Assembly (NCBI GenBank): GCA_037576215.1
Contig: JBANDB010000005.1
Location: 4,216,001 to 4,280,000 of the forward strand
Reading direction: 5' to 3'
DNA: 64,000 nt
Source: Armillaria gallica
Lineage: Eukaryota; Basidiomycota; Agaricomycetes; Agaricales; Physalacriaceae
Shown: positions 34,571 through 47,420 of the stretch, piece by piece
Numbering within the stretch: position 1 is the first letter of the stretch
Layout: each line of letters opens with the position of its first letter
Translations under genes and position numbers: made by a program
Notes under the pieces: model-generated
What the model was told of the DNA's origin: nothing
The model's input: only the letters and a program-made list of their open reading frames with translations
The model's database searches: none

Positions 34571-34830
34571 AGTATAGGGCGCTACATGCTTCGGTACACC
34601 GATCTACTCTCAAAGTTAAGCATTATGGGAGGGGGGTTCTGTGCTTACGATGACGTTCTTCTCGGTCAGAGATACGACCTCAAAGAGGAAGGGTTTACCT
34701 GGAGCGACCTGGGAGGCGCTAAGGAGGGAAGCGGCGGCTGAGGGGCCGGCTCTCAGTGTAGACATGGTGGTAGAATAAACGGATTGTGGGGAGCCTATAT
34801 TATGCGAGGATTCCGGGGGAAGTGCATCCA
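34570..34830 (-). pseudogene. peroxiredoxin relic, internally deleted
   Basis: Keeps the 5' part (KPFLFEVVSLTEKNVIV and its donor) and the sequence downstream of the gene, but lacks the roughly 560 bp between them that are present at 13590-14150. The deletion joint reads GCAGTATAGGGCGCTACATG, and both parental ends carry TAGG, so it looks like a microhomology-mediated deletion. Confidence 0.5.
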
Positions 34831-34834
34831 AACC

Positions 34835-35780
34835 TCCTATTCCTATCGTTAGTCAGGTGTTCAGATTCGACTGGCATCTATGTTGATTGATTATAGACAC
34901 CTTTTACTATCAAAGTGCAAACGAGACGGACGGGCATCTAGCAAATATTGTGCTCAGAAATGAGGACTGGGACTCGGGAGTATAACTTTAACATTTTGCT
35001 CGGGTCATTATGAACTTCAAACTTGTCTAGGTAAGTCGCGATTAGTGATTGTATTCCCAACCTTGACTTGACAAAGTTCGTGCTCTCAGTTTGGCAAAGG
35101 CAGTCGATAGACCTGCTCGTCTGATGACCTCGTACCCGTAGCAGTAGTGCTCTCGAATTTCTTCGGTGCTGACCAGACGAAACGGCGCGCCACTTTCCTC
35201 ATCTACCATATGCCGCTGCACGCTGTCGTTTTGGCGTGGATCCGAAGAGAACGAAGGCTTGGTGTTTGGTTAGTTCTTGTTCTGAGGCTTCCAATAGCGA
35301 TTTGGTATGGCGAGTCACAGGTCGTGTATCCTCCTCCATCATAGGAAGGAACGGCCCATCTAGTTTCAGCAAATTAGTCGAGGAACGGAAGCTGAGAAAT
35401 ATCCGCGAGGGTCTCGAAGGCTGTGGGTCAAAAGCGAGACGCAGAAATTCGGGAAGACAGCCTTGGTCTTCGTGCTGCGCATGAGTTACGCAGGACGGGT
35501 TCAGATCCTCTGGGGACTCGCTGGACTTTGGCACGAAGTAGATGACAAATTGTGGGACCGCCAACAAATCCTCTCTATCGCTGGTTAGGCTTTCCAAAAC
35601 GATGTTCCCATACTACTATATCAAGTCATTTCGGAAAATTTCTTAATTGACCAACTAAGGATTAATATGAGAGCGTAATTCTATTTACACTCTCAAGTCT
35701 AATGCCGGGGTGAAATATGCAGTTTATAAAGCTGCACGCTATCTACCTCGTAGACGAGCACATTGCAGACTACTATGGAT
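34835..35780 (-). other. hypothetical coding-like stretch
   Basis: A minus-strand open frame of 132 codons at 35199-35597 has protein-like composition (core LAVPQFVIYFVPKSSESPEDL). A degenerate homologue lies near 6120-6290, which supports a once-real gene. I do not recognise the family and see no confident start or flanking exons. The rest of the stretch is featureless. Confidence 0.3.
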
Positions 35781-36058
35781 CTTCAGTGGGAATACTATCC
35801 CTATCGCCCGTCAACGATCTACTCTGGGATGCAAACCTGATGCTCAATTCTGCCATTTCCGCGCGTTCCGGGGACGTTTCTTTAGCGGTCAAAAGAGGGA
35901 AGCGGCGGCCGAGTTGTCAGTTCCCGTGGACGTGGTGGCGATAGATAGGCCTCGAAGACGGAGTGCAGGGTACCTATTTTATGGTGAAAATGCGGGGAAA
36001 TATCCCGAGTGTTCTATGTAAGTCGTGATGTCAGAAGTTCGATCACGTGGTAATATTA

Positions 36059-36599
36059 CTGTACGATTACGACCGTAGCTTCACAGGGTGTTACGCGTTA
36101 TGCTTTATGGCGGTGGGGCCATAGCTTCACAGGGTCGGGTTACGCGTTACGGTTTATGAATTTAGCTTCATTTGCAATTCCACCACCTCGGCGAATCCGT
36201 ATCAGGATTTAGATTAGATTGTAGTCCTGACAATCAGAATCGCTTGCAATGGAAAATTCCTCTGCTTTCCGAATCACTCCGGAGCCTGAGAGCGATGCAT
36301 ATATCCCCACTGAGCCATCGGTCAGCAGGTTTGGTAGAATACGGAAGCCCTCAAAGTGGCTTGAGGCTTTAAAGGTATGGGAGAAGTAGATCTTTCATTG
36401 TACTACCTGTATATACATTCTGTATCAGAAAAACACATGTAGGAGGCGAAATTTTCAGATTTTCGCAAGGAAATTGGCCTATCTGGTCATCAAGATATGA
36501 CAGCTTCACGTGGCCCTGTTACGCGTTACGCATTACCGGGAGCTTCACTTCACTGGTCCATGTTACGCGTTATGTGAATTAACGGTCGTAATCGTACAG
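36059..36599. mobile_element. TA-target MITE with internal short frame
   Basis: A 541-bp insertion with terminal inverted repeats CTGTACGATTACGACCGT at both ends and TA flanks (36057-36058 and 36600-36601). The empty site is seen in cassette 4 near 27250. GTTACGCGTTA motifs repeat inside both ends. The centre holds a 47-codon plus-strand frame starting ATG at 36249 with core GRIRKPSKWLEALK, which looks like a captured fragment. Related to the element at 29593-30413. Confidence 0.8.
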
Positions 36600-36602
36600 T
36601 AA

Positions 36603-38291
36603 TCATTGTTGTATAGAATCTGTACGAGTACCAATGATAACCGTCAACACTGTACCATTCATGTTGGCTGTATAGAATTTGCGTAAGATTATCTGCTTGA
36701 CTTGAGGGCGAGAGTGTCTGACCTTTGCACTCAACACAGCCGCCGTAGAGCCAGTGTTTAAAACAAGATCGTTGAGCCCAATAGCGTTCTCCTGGTTATC
36801 GCTTCTTTGGGAGAACTCCGGCCGCGGAGAAGAATCTGCGTTTCTGTTGGTCACTGGATCTCGAAGCTCGATATTCAATCCGCCAATTGACATATCGAAA
36901 GAGTCGAACGAGTGAAGGGTTGTGTCTTCCCTTCCTCCGCGAATCCGTCTTGTCATACGGCTGTTGCAAACAGCAAGGACCGTATTCGAATACATCTTTA
37001 CCAAGCAGTGCGCAGCGACAGTGGAGTATTTGTTATTGTAGGAGAAAAAGAGTGCCATGTGGACGGCAGCAATCGCAGCTGCGTAGATGGTAAATGACTA
37101 ATGCGATCCAATTTCCTAGTATATGACTAACCTGTTGCTGTCCCAGTTTCAATGCTCAGCCGTATTAGTCTGGAAAGAAGTATCCGAGTAGAGTTGAGAC
37201 CGGTTTGAGATCGACTTAACTACAGGCGGCAACGATCAGTCAAGACGTAAGTGCTATGCTCCTACTTCACTCACAACGTAGGTCATGCACAAAGCAATGG
37301 CAGTATCACACAAAGCGCTTGCGCCTAACCATATCTGCGAATCGTAAATGATTAAATATCAAACAGAACGACGACCCACTCACTGTTGCAGTCAACCTGA
37401 CCTTCGAATTTTTCTGAAGATTTGAGTAATGGCCACTGTTCCGTGTTTGGATGCCACAACAAATCGCAGCTCCAAATTGAGTAAAAGCGATCTTTGATGA
37501 AGAACGTGTTTTTAGGGAGCAGTATAAGACGTTTTTTAAAAACCTTACCATCGACAGGATAATACATAACCATCGGGCCTTCTTGCTGAATTTATACATC
37601 CGCCAGGCGTAGAATAATTGGGCGATGCAGCCAACTACCGCTATTTCAGTAACTCAAAGCATAAATGCACGTGCATAAGTACGCACCAAATCCACAGAGA
37701 ATAGGCATCGTGAACCATGAGAGACGGACATCACCGAGTTTAGAAACGTTCCCAAAATTGTAACAGAACGTGTCGAAAGTGTCAATCATGTCACTAACAG
37801 TCTGAACAGTCTCGGTCAGCCAGAGAAGATATACGACCGTCTTGGACGCCGAATCATCCTTTGGAAAGGAGATGTAGTATATGTCTTTGAATGAGGTGAG
37901 TAAAGGACAGCCAAGAACGTGCGGACAGGGATAGGACCACTCACAGACTTGATTGCACAGGATGCCATATAAGATCAGACCCAGGAAGCAGCGGATCAGC
38001 TGCATGGAAACTAAGTGACCGCCGCTTTCTAGTATATAAGATTGGAGCCGTACCAGGGGACCCGTTCTGAGGTATTAAAATCAGTATAGAGATCAGTCTG
38101 AGAACGAGAGTGTTACCGACGTTTTAACTAAATCTGAGGATGCTATACCAGCCTCTTCGGCCAGAGTAGTATCAAACGAGGGCATCGACTCGGAGTGCGG
38201 AGTTGCCACGAAATTTCCTGCCGCTAGTATATGTTTAAGTAGCTCCAGGACTACGTTCAAAGTGCGGCCGACTGTCATGTTGTATGGGAGC
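36603..38291 (-). pseudogene. DUF6534-type membrane protein, stop and frameshift (cassette 5)
   Basis: Same exon plan as the intact copy. The last exon has a TAG in place of tryptophan after TATG (near 37130), like the cassette 4 copy, and in addition lacks one T in the following membrane segment, like the cassette 2 copy. The exons for SKTVVYLLWLTETVQTV and YSNTVLAVCNSRM are open. The TA MITE has landed about 25 bp beyond its 3' end. Confidence 0.6.
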
Positions 38292-38309
38292 ATGCGGTCC
38301 TGCCACAAA

Positions 38310-39165
38310 TGCGCAGTGCGCGCCTAGAAAATCTCAGCGTGAATTCCAGTTCAATCGTCTGCGTAGACCCTTGATCAATTCAGTCGGAATTCAGTGCTAC
38401 GTACATCATTGCCTCCTCCGGAATCTATTGAGATAATCCTTATCTGGGTATTAAAAGGTAAGTGCCAAGCCTCAGTAAATCACAGAATTAAATAAACGAG
38501 TTTTCTTGCCTCTCGGAGGACAATCGGTAATGGTTGTGGTCGACGGGTGAGGCGGCGGAGACAACGGAGACGTTGAGTTATGCTGAGTCCAGAAAGGGCA
38601 ATAGTATTCTTCGCACTGGTTGGGTCGCGGATGCACTTGATGATGTGTCCGAGGAATGAAGCCGAGGGTGCTTCTACTAGTCTCTATGTTCTTCGTGTTC
38701 GTGAGTACAAGGTGTACTTAGTCAAAGGTATCTTTCCGTTTTCTATTCTCTCATTTACAGTGATTCCTGACGTTCATCTGTTCGGTAGCGTTATTTTTCC
38801 CTTCTCCTCGATATTAGCCGGGATAGCAGGAGATACTGCCGTGGGTGCAATTGTAGACAGCGGCGATCACAGTCTGCTGAAGAGACTCGCCCAAGGGAAT
38901 TTGGGTGAGGCACGCTGTTTTCAATGGTTGAGCCTATATTTCGGCGCTAGCTCTTTGAATGCTCAATTATTGAAAGCCGCGTCATGAGAAAACTGCACTG
39001 GCGACGGTCGCCCCTGGCAATGTATCTGTTGATGGCGATCTTCTACACTGAATTGTGTGAATGTATTCTAGCACCTCTGACTTTTTCGATGAAATCGGAA
39101 TCGTCAGAGACGCTCTCGTAACATATAGCATTGTTTAATCGTCACAGGCGGTACACTGAATCGGC
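38310..39165. repeat. cassette 5 spacer
   Basis: Spacer homologous to the other DUF6534/DUF6533 spacers and free of insertions. It therefore serves as the empty-site reference for the MITE at 16549-16909. No complete gene seen. Confidence 0.45.
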
Positions 39166-39174
39166 TAGTACCGC

Positions 39175-40217
39175 TCAAGTGCAATTTATTTCCACCGTTG
39201 GCTGTATTCTTCCGTCGGATCCGGGCATTATTCCTGGTGCATTTTCCACGTCGTTTCCAGATCCAGGACTGTCAGAAGTGATATCAGACAGTTCGATGTC
39301 ACCCGTGTACGATTCTTCAGTAGGATAACGTCGATATGTCTGTCTCTGCTTGAGAATGAGTAGCATGATGCGATTGGTGAGGATGGAATGGAGGTTGATC
39401 TGGAAGGAACCGAGGAAGAGTGCAATGCCGGGGGCCCACATGGGGACAAGGATATTTGCGAGAGTCATGAAGAGTAGGCATGCATAGAAGAACATCCCAG
39501 AGACATAAAGCTCTGTGAGAAACGGATGGGATGAACGGCGGAGGTGTTGTACACCCTTGAAGAGCGTGAGCGAAGCAATGATCGTCTCTGAAACGATCAC
39601 GGGGATGTAGAGAAAGTTTGTCACGTTCGCAGAGTGACTCAAGCAGCCATAATGATCGAACGGTCCTACGACTGTGAATTAAATGGTATTGAGTTCTCAG
39701 CTATCGCGGATGGCCAGCAACCCACATTGAATCGTCTTGAGTTGTAAACCAACGCCAACTACCTCAGGTACAAAACAGAAGATTACAATCCCGATAAAAC
39801 ACCAGAATACTGCCTTGTGTCTATCCCATATTGCATACGTGCGGATCATGAGGATCACCTGTGATGTAAAAACACAAAGGGTTGCGAGTGGGCATGTAAT
39901 GAAGGCAAGCAGACGGCACTGGGCAGCACTGGGCTTGTGCAGGAGCCAGTGCATGATCATCGCCGCATCGATCAAGGGCAAGTAGCGGTTCAATACGAAC
40001 AGCAGTAGGAGTGGATGTACGGGTCTAGGAAGCCACACATGATTGATTTCAGTGGGGAGAAGGAGGAGCAGGTCATAGATGAGCACAGTCATGCTCGCCA
40101 TGGAAGAGTAGGGTGAGAAAGAATTCGAGGATGTCTGGATGGAGGGAAGTTTAAGAACCTGATTGAATACAGATGATGAGTGAAATACGACCAAGGGCCA
40201 CTCACCGTTGATGACAT
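39175..40217 (-). CDS. DUF6533-domain multi-pass membrane protein (cassette 5)
   Basis: Predicted intact gene of 313 residues in three exons: 40217-40206 (MSST), 40158-39726 and 39671-39175. All phases agree. It has a short N-terminus (VLKLPSIQTSSNSF), the hallmark IYDLLLLLPTEI, then LNRYLPLIDA, RTYAIWDRHKAVFW with hydrophobic helices, and after the intron SETIIASLTLFKG and two more hydrophobic segments. A polar acidic tail contains YTGDIELSDITSD. The intron at 39725-39672 holds an in-frame stop and must be spliced. Known: fungal DUF6533 membrane family, function unknown. Sequence and length agree closely with the copy at 10352-11356. Confidence 0.8.
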
Positions 40218-40289
40218 CCTCAGATCGAAACAGTTGAGAAAAAAATTAGCAGGTTGCCACCGATTCTCAGTTCTGCTTCAATATGTGCA

Positions 40290-41434
40290 ATTGAGAGAGA
40301 GTGCGTGCATGAAAGATAGAGAACGAACAATTTGCAGTCTCATACTGGTCCTTTTAGCCCTTGCGGCCCTGAGACTTTACAGACGACGGTCCCGAACATG
40401 CTGGAACTCAATATCAGCATTTACCGAGTGGTGTGTCGCAATGGATCGGAAACAAATGTGTTTCGTGACCGCAGTTAAAGTCTTGGGTACTAGGAACGCC
40501 CGGGGCCTTTGGTTGTAGTCCAGATTCAAATCATACGAGACCAAAAATTCGGTCACCCCCGATGTAGTCTTCGCCGTGTTTTAATTTCCAGAGGAACGGT
40601 AACTGCTGCAAGGCACGACATCTATGTCCCTCTCTCCATCTTATATATATGAGTGAGCGGGGGAAATAATGTTTATGACTCACTGTTCAAAACTGAAATG
40701 TTGCGAGCAGAGGCAGAAATGGGCGCTGGACTAAGTAAAAACAAAAGCGATGAACGGAGACCATGGCGGCAGACGATTCGCAGTGCTAACATGCTCGCAG
40801 GCGAATGGACTTGGAGGACTCACAAGTTACATTCAAGAATGGAGCAGAACGGGAGACAAGAAACTAGCGCCAAGTACTGTCCGGGTAATTCTCCCCCGTG
40901 CCTGCAGAACATCCAGTAATGCGGAGATATTCTCTCCTCGACCTGACTGTGAAACGATGGACCGCATGCTTCACAAACACACCTTGGCTGCGTAGCATGG
41001 TAGTAGAACCCACCAATGTGCAACGAGGTCGCTCGTCACACTATGCCAAAATTTCGAAAATCCCTTCGCCCTTGAACGGTTCTACGTAATTTGGAAGCTG
41101 TCGGGGACAAGGGTAGTGGACGAGCGTGCCGTGTATGATGTAGAGAAATCAGGAGCATTTCGGGAACCTTAAAAAAGACGATCATTTAGCATAACGACAC
41201 AGGTAATGGTAGATGCGTGTACGCACTTCAGTTGCGTTCTTGATGATTATCCAATGTGCACAATAATATCTGCCAAGAGTTAGTAAGACATTAGCTTCTC
41301 CCAGCGAGCGTGAATCCATTGGATACAACGTTAGAATTGAACTCAGAAAAAACCGAATCCCAGCTCTTAGGTTTCTCGTTACTGACGAGATCCTAACAAT
41401 GGTCGGGAAGGTGACAGAACTTATATCAACTGAT
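40290..41434. repeat. cassette 5 upstream spacer
   Basis: Upstream spacer of the DUF6533 gene, matching about 11400-12360 and 51000-52160. It probably contains the gene's promoter. TATATATGAG recurs near 40645 as it does near 11820 and 51408. No separate gene recognised. Confidence 0.4.
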
Positions 41435-41612
41435 TGAGTCTCGTCCCCATTTGGCTTCGTCTCTGGCTTCCTTTGTATGGCTGCTGAATCCCAGGCCTGC
41501 ATCGACGTAATCGGGCCTGAAATCCCCAGGACCGGCAATCTTGAGGGCTTTGAAGAAGGTCGGTGCTGCTGTGGTAGCACGCCCGGCTTCCCATATCTTG
41601 CAGCCCGGACCC
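41435..41612 (-). pseudogene. patatin fragment
   Basis: A minus-strand piece of about 175 bp whose translation parallels the last exon of the patatin gene at 31856-33055: CKIWEAGRATTAAPTFFKAL, then DYVDAGLGF and KEARDEAK. It covers the catalytic aspartate region only. It ends at 41612, exactly where a sequence shared with the F-box gene's upstream region begins, and on the other side it meets cassette spacer. Confidence 0.75.
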
Positions 41613-41613
41613 T

Positions 41614-41962
41614 ACAGTGAGCAGTCTCTCCGTACTTGATCATGGCACGATACTAGTATGTAATTTGTTCTAAGTAGACGCACATGAACACTCGATTCTT
41701 TCGAAATGAAGAACTGGCTGAAGGTTATGATGAATCTGGTTGAAGCTGATTGAATTAGATTGAAACTTTCAAGTGTTTTTTTGTGTGATGTTACAAACCT
41801 GTTGACAAGGTTTACTTATCTGCTATCGGAGAAGAGAATTACTACTTACTGGCTGCTTTAAGAGGGCGAACAAGGTGAGAGGTTGCATGTATACGAAAGC
41901 CGACTCCGCTCTACTCCGATAGTCTACTCCGCTCGGTCGCGTTCAGCACGTGACTCAATCCT
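41614..41962. repeat. direct repeat flanking the F-box gene, copy A
   Basis: About 350 bp beginning CAGTGAGCAGTCTCTCCG, repeated in the same orientation at about 43783-44135 with many substitutions and small indels. Copy B lies upstream of the minus-strand F-box gene and so probably carries its promoter; copy A lies downstream. It resembles neither end of a known LTR that I can recognise. Confidence 0.65.
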
Positions 41963-42060
41963 ATGTAAGCTTTCCGCGAGTATGTAGTAAAGCGGCTTGC
42001 CAAATCGTAGTCAGTTCCTCCCACGTTTTGCGGATGTAAATGTGTCATTCATTTTGTAGT

Positions 42061-43559
42061 TTACTGAGGCAGGCCCCAAAGTGACCAATGTTCTCCATCA
42101 GGAAGTCCCCGTTCCTCAACACCTATCTCCAAAGTGTCACCAGCGAGAGCTCGAATATCTGCTTCCATTCTTTCTTTGAGCTCGATAGACAATCTATTGC
42201 TGAATTGTACTTTGATTATTGACAGCAATCCTGCATCACCGCGCGCGCGGATCATGTCCAGTATTCCATGCCACCCGTCGTTTTTGGGAATGTATCGGCT
42301 CCATGCAAAGAACAAGATGGTGTAAATCAGGCAGGAGTACCGGAGTATCTGAACAGAGGGTGAGCGACTGAACGATATGTTCGGTCAAACCTTCACCAAG
42401 TTGAAGCCCAACTTTGAGGAAGGAAAGTGTAGAAGATGTATCAGAAGCAAGGACTTCACGGATTAGGACCCCCAAGAATGCCACGATACGCATATCCACA
42501 CTCAAGCTCTTAGGATGACATCCGGATCGTTGGAGGAATTGATATATCCATTCAAAAACATATATATGCCAGTGTTGCCTAGACGGCTGAACAAAAGTCA
42601 TGGACAAGACCAGACTTTCGAGCCGCGGCAAAGTCACCAAGTCTAGTATACCTAGCTCCTCAATGAAGAGATGCTGGATATGCGACATGATCATTGGTAT
42701 CCGCGTTAAATGCGGCAATGGTGGCACCATAGCCTCACGGGATCGCAATCGGTGAACGTGACAGACTCTCTGAGCTTGGGTAGTCGCTCAAGGATCCCCA
42801 TATCGTCCGTACGAGCAATCGATCCTGTATAATGAGTGATATAAGGCGGCATCTTCACTTGCGAGATTCCTTGGTTCGAGCGTTGCCCGCCGTAGCTTCG
42901 GAGCCATTAGGCATATATTCGAGCGATAATCGTCGTTGTAGACATTGTGAATATGTATTTGAATCCTTTGAAGTGTGGGGAGGTGGGATATAGATGCCTC
43001 TAGGCGGCGCAGATGACACGGGCTGGTTTCGATGATGACATCCTTCCAGCGATGACATGACTCTATGAGAAACTTCAGAATATCGTCTTCTTCCCCCGGA
43101 GGCATTTCACTGTCGCCGTTAGTGAACAGTAGGGTGAGAGGATGTCCACCCGTCCGCCCAAGATGTCCGCAAGGTTTCAAGGACATGTTTAGGCGAAGGC
43201 ATGGTGATTACCGTATGCTGAGCCCAAGATGCGGGAGATGTACGCGACGTTTCCCTCCAAAACCTACAGACACGGCCTAACACCCAGAGAGGCCCCTCGG
43301 CGTGCAAACTGCTCCTGCGTTCTCTCGCATCCCAGGTGTCGATCTGCCAGGGGCTGTCTGTGCCTCACCACCATGACTGACACACGAAGTAGAAAATTTC
43401 GATGAGAATATCTCGGGGAAGATCACAAATAGGCGCACGAATCGATCTGCGATCTTCCAAGGCTTCGGTCACCGCACGATAGCGTAATTGGACACCGCGA
43501 AGCTGGGCATCATGAAAGGATTGAAGACGTTCCAGCTTTTGGATATCAGGGCCGATCAA
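42061..43559 (-). pseudogene. F-box protein, decayed
   Basis: Minus-strand gene beginning with a coiled-coil leader and the F-box core RAPICDLPRDILIEIFYFVC, then GPLWVLGRVCRFWRETSRTSPASW, GGHPLTLLF, LRRLEASISHLPTL and leucine-rich blocks down to 42061. This is the common Agaricomycete F-box/LRR layout; such proteins recruit substrates to SCF ubiquitin ligases. An in-frame TGA at 43365-43367 could be hidden by a 42-nt intron, but at least three further frame changes (near 43158, 42870 and 42310) are needed to follow the homology, so I call it a pseudogene. Confidence 0.65.
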
Positions 43560-43782
43560 TGTATCTTCACTGTCATCGAGCTCGCATAAAATTTGCGCAA
43601 TAAGGCCGTTTGAACTTGGAAAGGCTTTCGAGGGCCCGGTCTGCGATTGATGCCCATCATCCGGAGGAAGGAGATTAACGAATCAACAATTGCAGCAGGT
43701 GCGGGATCGGAGCATAGTCCTAGTCCTGTAAGGCATCTTATAAATTCGGTACGCGAGGACTTATATGCTAGTACGTACAGTA

Positions 43783-44732
<950 letters not shown>

Positions 44733-44734
44733 AC

Positions 44735-45750
44735 TATGTCCATTTCAGTGAGTCGTGTTCTTTCTATTGCAAGTTTGCCGTCTGAACTGTTTTAGCCAGG
44801 TCCATTCTAATTTATGTCTACTTTCGATTTGTAACACGATGTAATATGACTGAATCTGATCATGCACGCTCGAACATCCAAAAACAGAATCCGTACAGTT
44901 GGCGAACCAGGTATGCAATTTCTAATGGTGACCAGTGAAGCTTGAAGGAGTATAATTGCGAGCTGCTTTATCCCTTACAACTTTGCACTGGTGGCAATGG
45001 TTGTGGATGCTTTGAAGTTGCCTTCTAGTCCAAGCGTGCGAGGGACAGTACATAAGGAGCTGACTAAGTCAATGAGCTTGTTCTAACTCTCGGGCTCTCG
45101 TTCACGACTCCAACATCGCCAGCTGTATTGGACCGGCTCGCATCCTGACGGTAGGACTGAACGACCATTGTCCGCAATTCGGCGACTATTGTTAGCTATC
45201 CCATTCACCCTCTTGAACCTAGCTCGACGGTTCCGGCAGCATAGCTAGGGAACACGGCGTCTGCTCGCTGACAGGCTTAACACTGCTGCTTTCAATCTGA
45301 TATGAATAACTTACAAGTAAGCACTGTAAGCAGCACAGCAAACACGTGCAGGTACCTTTCTTCCCCTCTATTCTCTGACATCAAGATGGATATAATCAAA
45401 GCCTTCCTGTTTGAAAAAACAGCTCTAGAAGCTACGTTGGCAAAGCAATTATGCGGAAATATAATAAGTGAGTGCATGCTTCTATACCACAACCAGGTAC
45501 TTCGAAACTTATGCATGCATCAGCGTGGATCTTTGGAGGCTAAGCAAGAGGCAGTAAGCGCTCGATCGGAGTTGAAGTGGCCATGTAAGTTGTTGGAATA
45601 ACTATCCACGCTCACTGTTTAATCGTTCGCCGTAGTGTACATTCCAGCAGCGATTCATATTCGTCTATTCTCAATAAACATACAGATGGTCCCCAGGAGC
45701 CCACTTCCCAGATTCATAGCGTCGCTGAAGACAGAAATGATGGAGTGCTT
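44735..45750. other. H4 downstream region, no gene recognised
   Basis: Contains the H4 3' region and the sequence upstream of the HET pseudogene. A 99-codon plus-strand frame at 45302-45601 has protein-like composition (core DIIKAFLFEKTALEATLAKQ) but no motif. It could be an upstream exon of the HET gene or chance. Confidence 0.3.
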
Positions 45751-45753
45751 CGG

Positions 45754-47257
45754 ATGCACACAGTTTTGTCTGTTCCAGTCGCTGGTTTAGCAGGGACTAC
45801 GATAAGCCTTGACTTACTCGCGATGCCGCGCAACTTTCGCTTGGTCAATTGTGCTGCCTTTATCGATTTTAACGAGCTGCAAATCATCGAATTTCCAGTT
45901 ACCTCATTTGATACCACCATGGCGTCTTACAATTCGCCACCCTCTTTTGCCGCCGTCTCTTACCCTTGGCGCGACCTTCAGCTCCCGCCCGGGACCAACA
46001 CTCCCTCTTTTTCCGTCAACGGCGCTACCCATGCTAACAACATATCGATTGATGTCCTCCACACTGCCTGCATCGCCACTCGTAAGCTTTCTTCCTGCGT
46101 CTATCTCTGGTTCGACCGCCTCTGCATTCTCCAAACAAGTATGGCAGACAAAAACTGGCAGATACAGCGAATGTAGCGCATCTATTCTGCATGCAACCTC
46201 TGTCTCGTCTTGCCAGGAGGCTCAGTTAGGCTCGCAGGACTCGCAGAGCCAACATTATGGGCTGATCGGGCTTGGACGCTCCAAGAGGCGTCCGCTCCAG
46301 GCAAAGAAAAGGTCAAGTGCCTGTTCGAATTCACGCACGCATCCTTTCAAGACTTTCTCAATGAGGAATGTCCCGAAGGGACAAAGTACGGTTTTGACCT
46401 TACTAATCTATCTGAAGTCGTTGAGACCGTTGTCGAAGCGGGACATTCAGCGGCATGCGAGATGTCGTTCTTATGCTTCTGGTTTTGGATCGGCATTGGT
46501 CGGTTCAAAGTCGGTGAGCCAGGTATATGGGAGCAACGTGACAAGTTCCCGCTGAGAATCGTAACCGTGGAAGTGGCAGAGCTGCTACATATTCCATTGG
46601 ACTTCGGAACTAGGCGGTCGTTATCTGCCCTTTGAGACCTGGCATACACTCCTTCGCGTCCTGTTGACATGGTGTTCAACCTCATGGACTTGCTAGGCGC
46701 CAATTTAAATGTCGAGCAGTTCCTACCAGAGGAAAGGATGAAGGCAACTATCAAGCTGATACAAGAGGTCATGAAATTGCAAGATGAGAGGGCTATATGG
46801 CTGTATATCGCATCTTGGGTCAAGCCATCACGGGAGATCCCTACACTTCCGGATATGCCTGAGACGAGCGAGAGTGGACGTGCATATTTCTCTACAACCA
46901 CAGGGAAAGTGCTCGCCATTGATGCGATTTGCGCCGAGGAGCGTTGGCGAGCCGGAGGTCTACCGAACCCGACGCCAAAGGGCGAGATGACAGATTCCGG
47001 TTACTTTGTGTTTACGGCCAAGGCTGCGTTGGTTAGTATCGTTCAAGCTCAAGACTCAGAAAATCCGGGAAAGATGGCGGGGAGATTGGCGAGTATGACG
47101 AAGGCCTACGATGACCGTGAGACGTGGACAATTGTCATTGGGAGGTTGAGAAACTGGAATCGCAATCCCAAGACTTGGAAAGTCGAGCCGATGTCATATG
47201 GAGTACCGAAACCCGAAGGCGTTTTTGAAATAACAATGAAGTTAGTAGAGAAGCGGC
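45754..47257 (+). pseudogene. heterokaryon-incompatibility (HET) domain protein, truncated
   Basis: One long plus-strand frame shows the HET domain in order: FAAVSYPWRDL, NISIDVLHTACIATRKL, LWFDRLCILQ, then IYSACNLCLVLPGG and the box DRAWTLQEA. This is followed by a conserved basidiomycete C-terminal region (VDMVFNLMDLLG, and ESGRAYFSTTTGKVLAID further on). Two in-frame stops interrupt it, TAG at 46174-46176 and TGA at 46633-46635, with the frame otherwise unbroken. The 3' end is cut at about 47257, where cassette 6 sequence begins, leaving a short foreign tail up to the TAG at 47290. Family role: allorecognition and programmed cell death in fungi. Confidence 0.75.
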
Positions 47258-47415
47258 AGATAGGTCTCGAAAACGGAGTGCGGGGTACCTAGTTTATGGT
47301 GAAAAATGCGGGGAAATATCCCCGGGTCTGCTATGTAATTCGTGATGTCAGAAGTTCGAGTACTAATGATAACCGTCAACGCCGTGCCATTCATGTTGGC
47401 TGTATAGAATTTGCA
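47258..47415. repeat. truncated left-end module of cassette 6
   Basis: Begins at AGATAGGTCTCGAAAACGGA, which is internal to the left-end module of the other cassettes (for example 14420). Cassette 6 therefore has a shorter left end than the others and abuts the HET pseudogene directly. Confidence 0.6.
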
Positions 47416-47420
47416 TAAGA

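Noticed and set aside
39680..39725. Stop codon after the ELNT motif in several DUF6533 copies, suggesting they are all pseudogenes
   Set aside because: The stop lies inside a 54-64 nt intron with a GTGGGT donor and CAG acceptor. Splicing it restores the frame in every copy with an intact neighbourhood.
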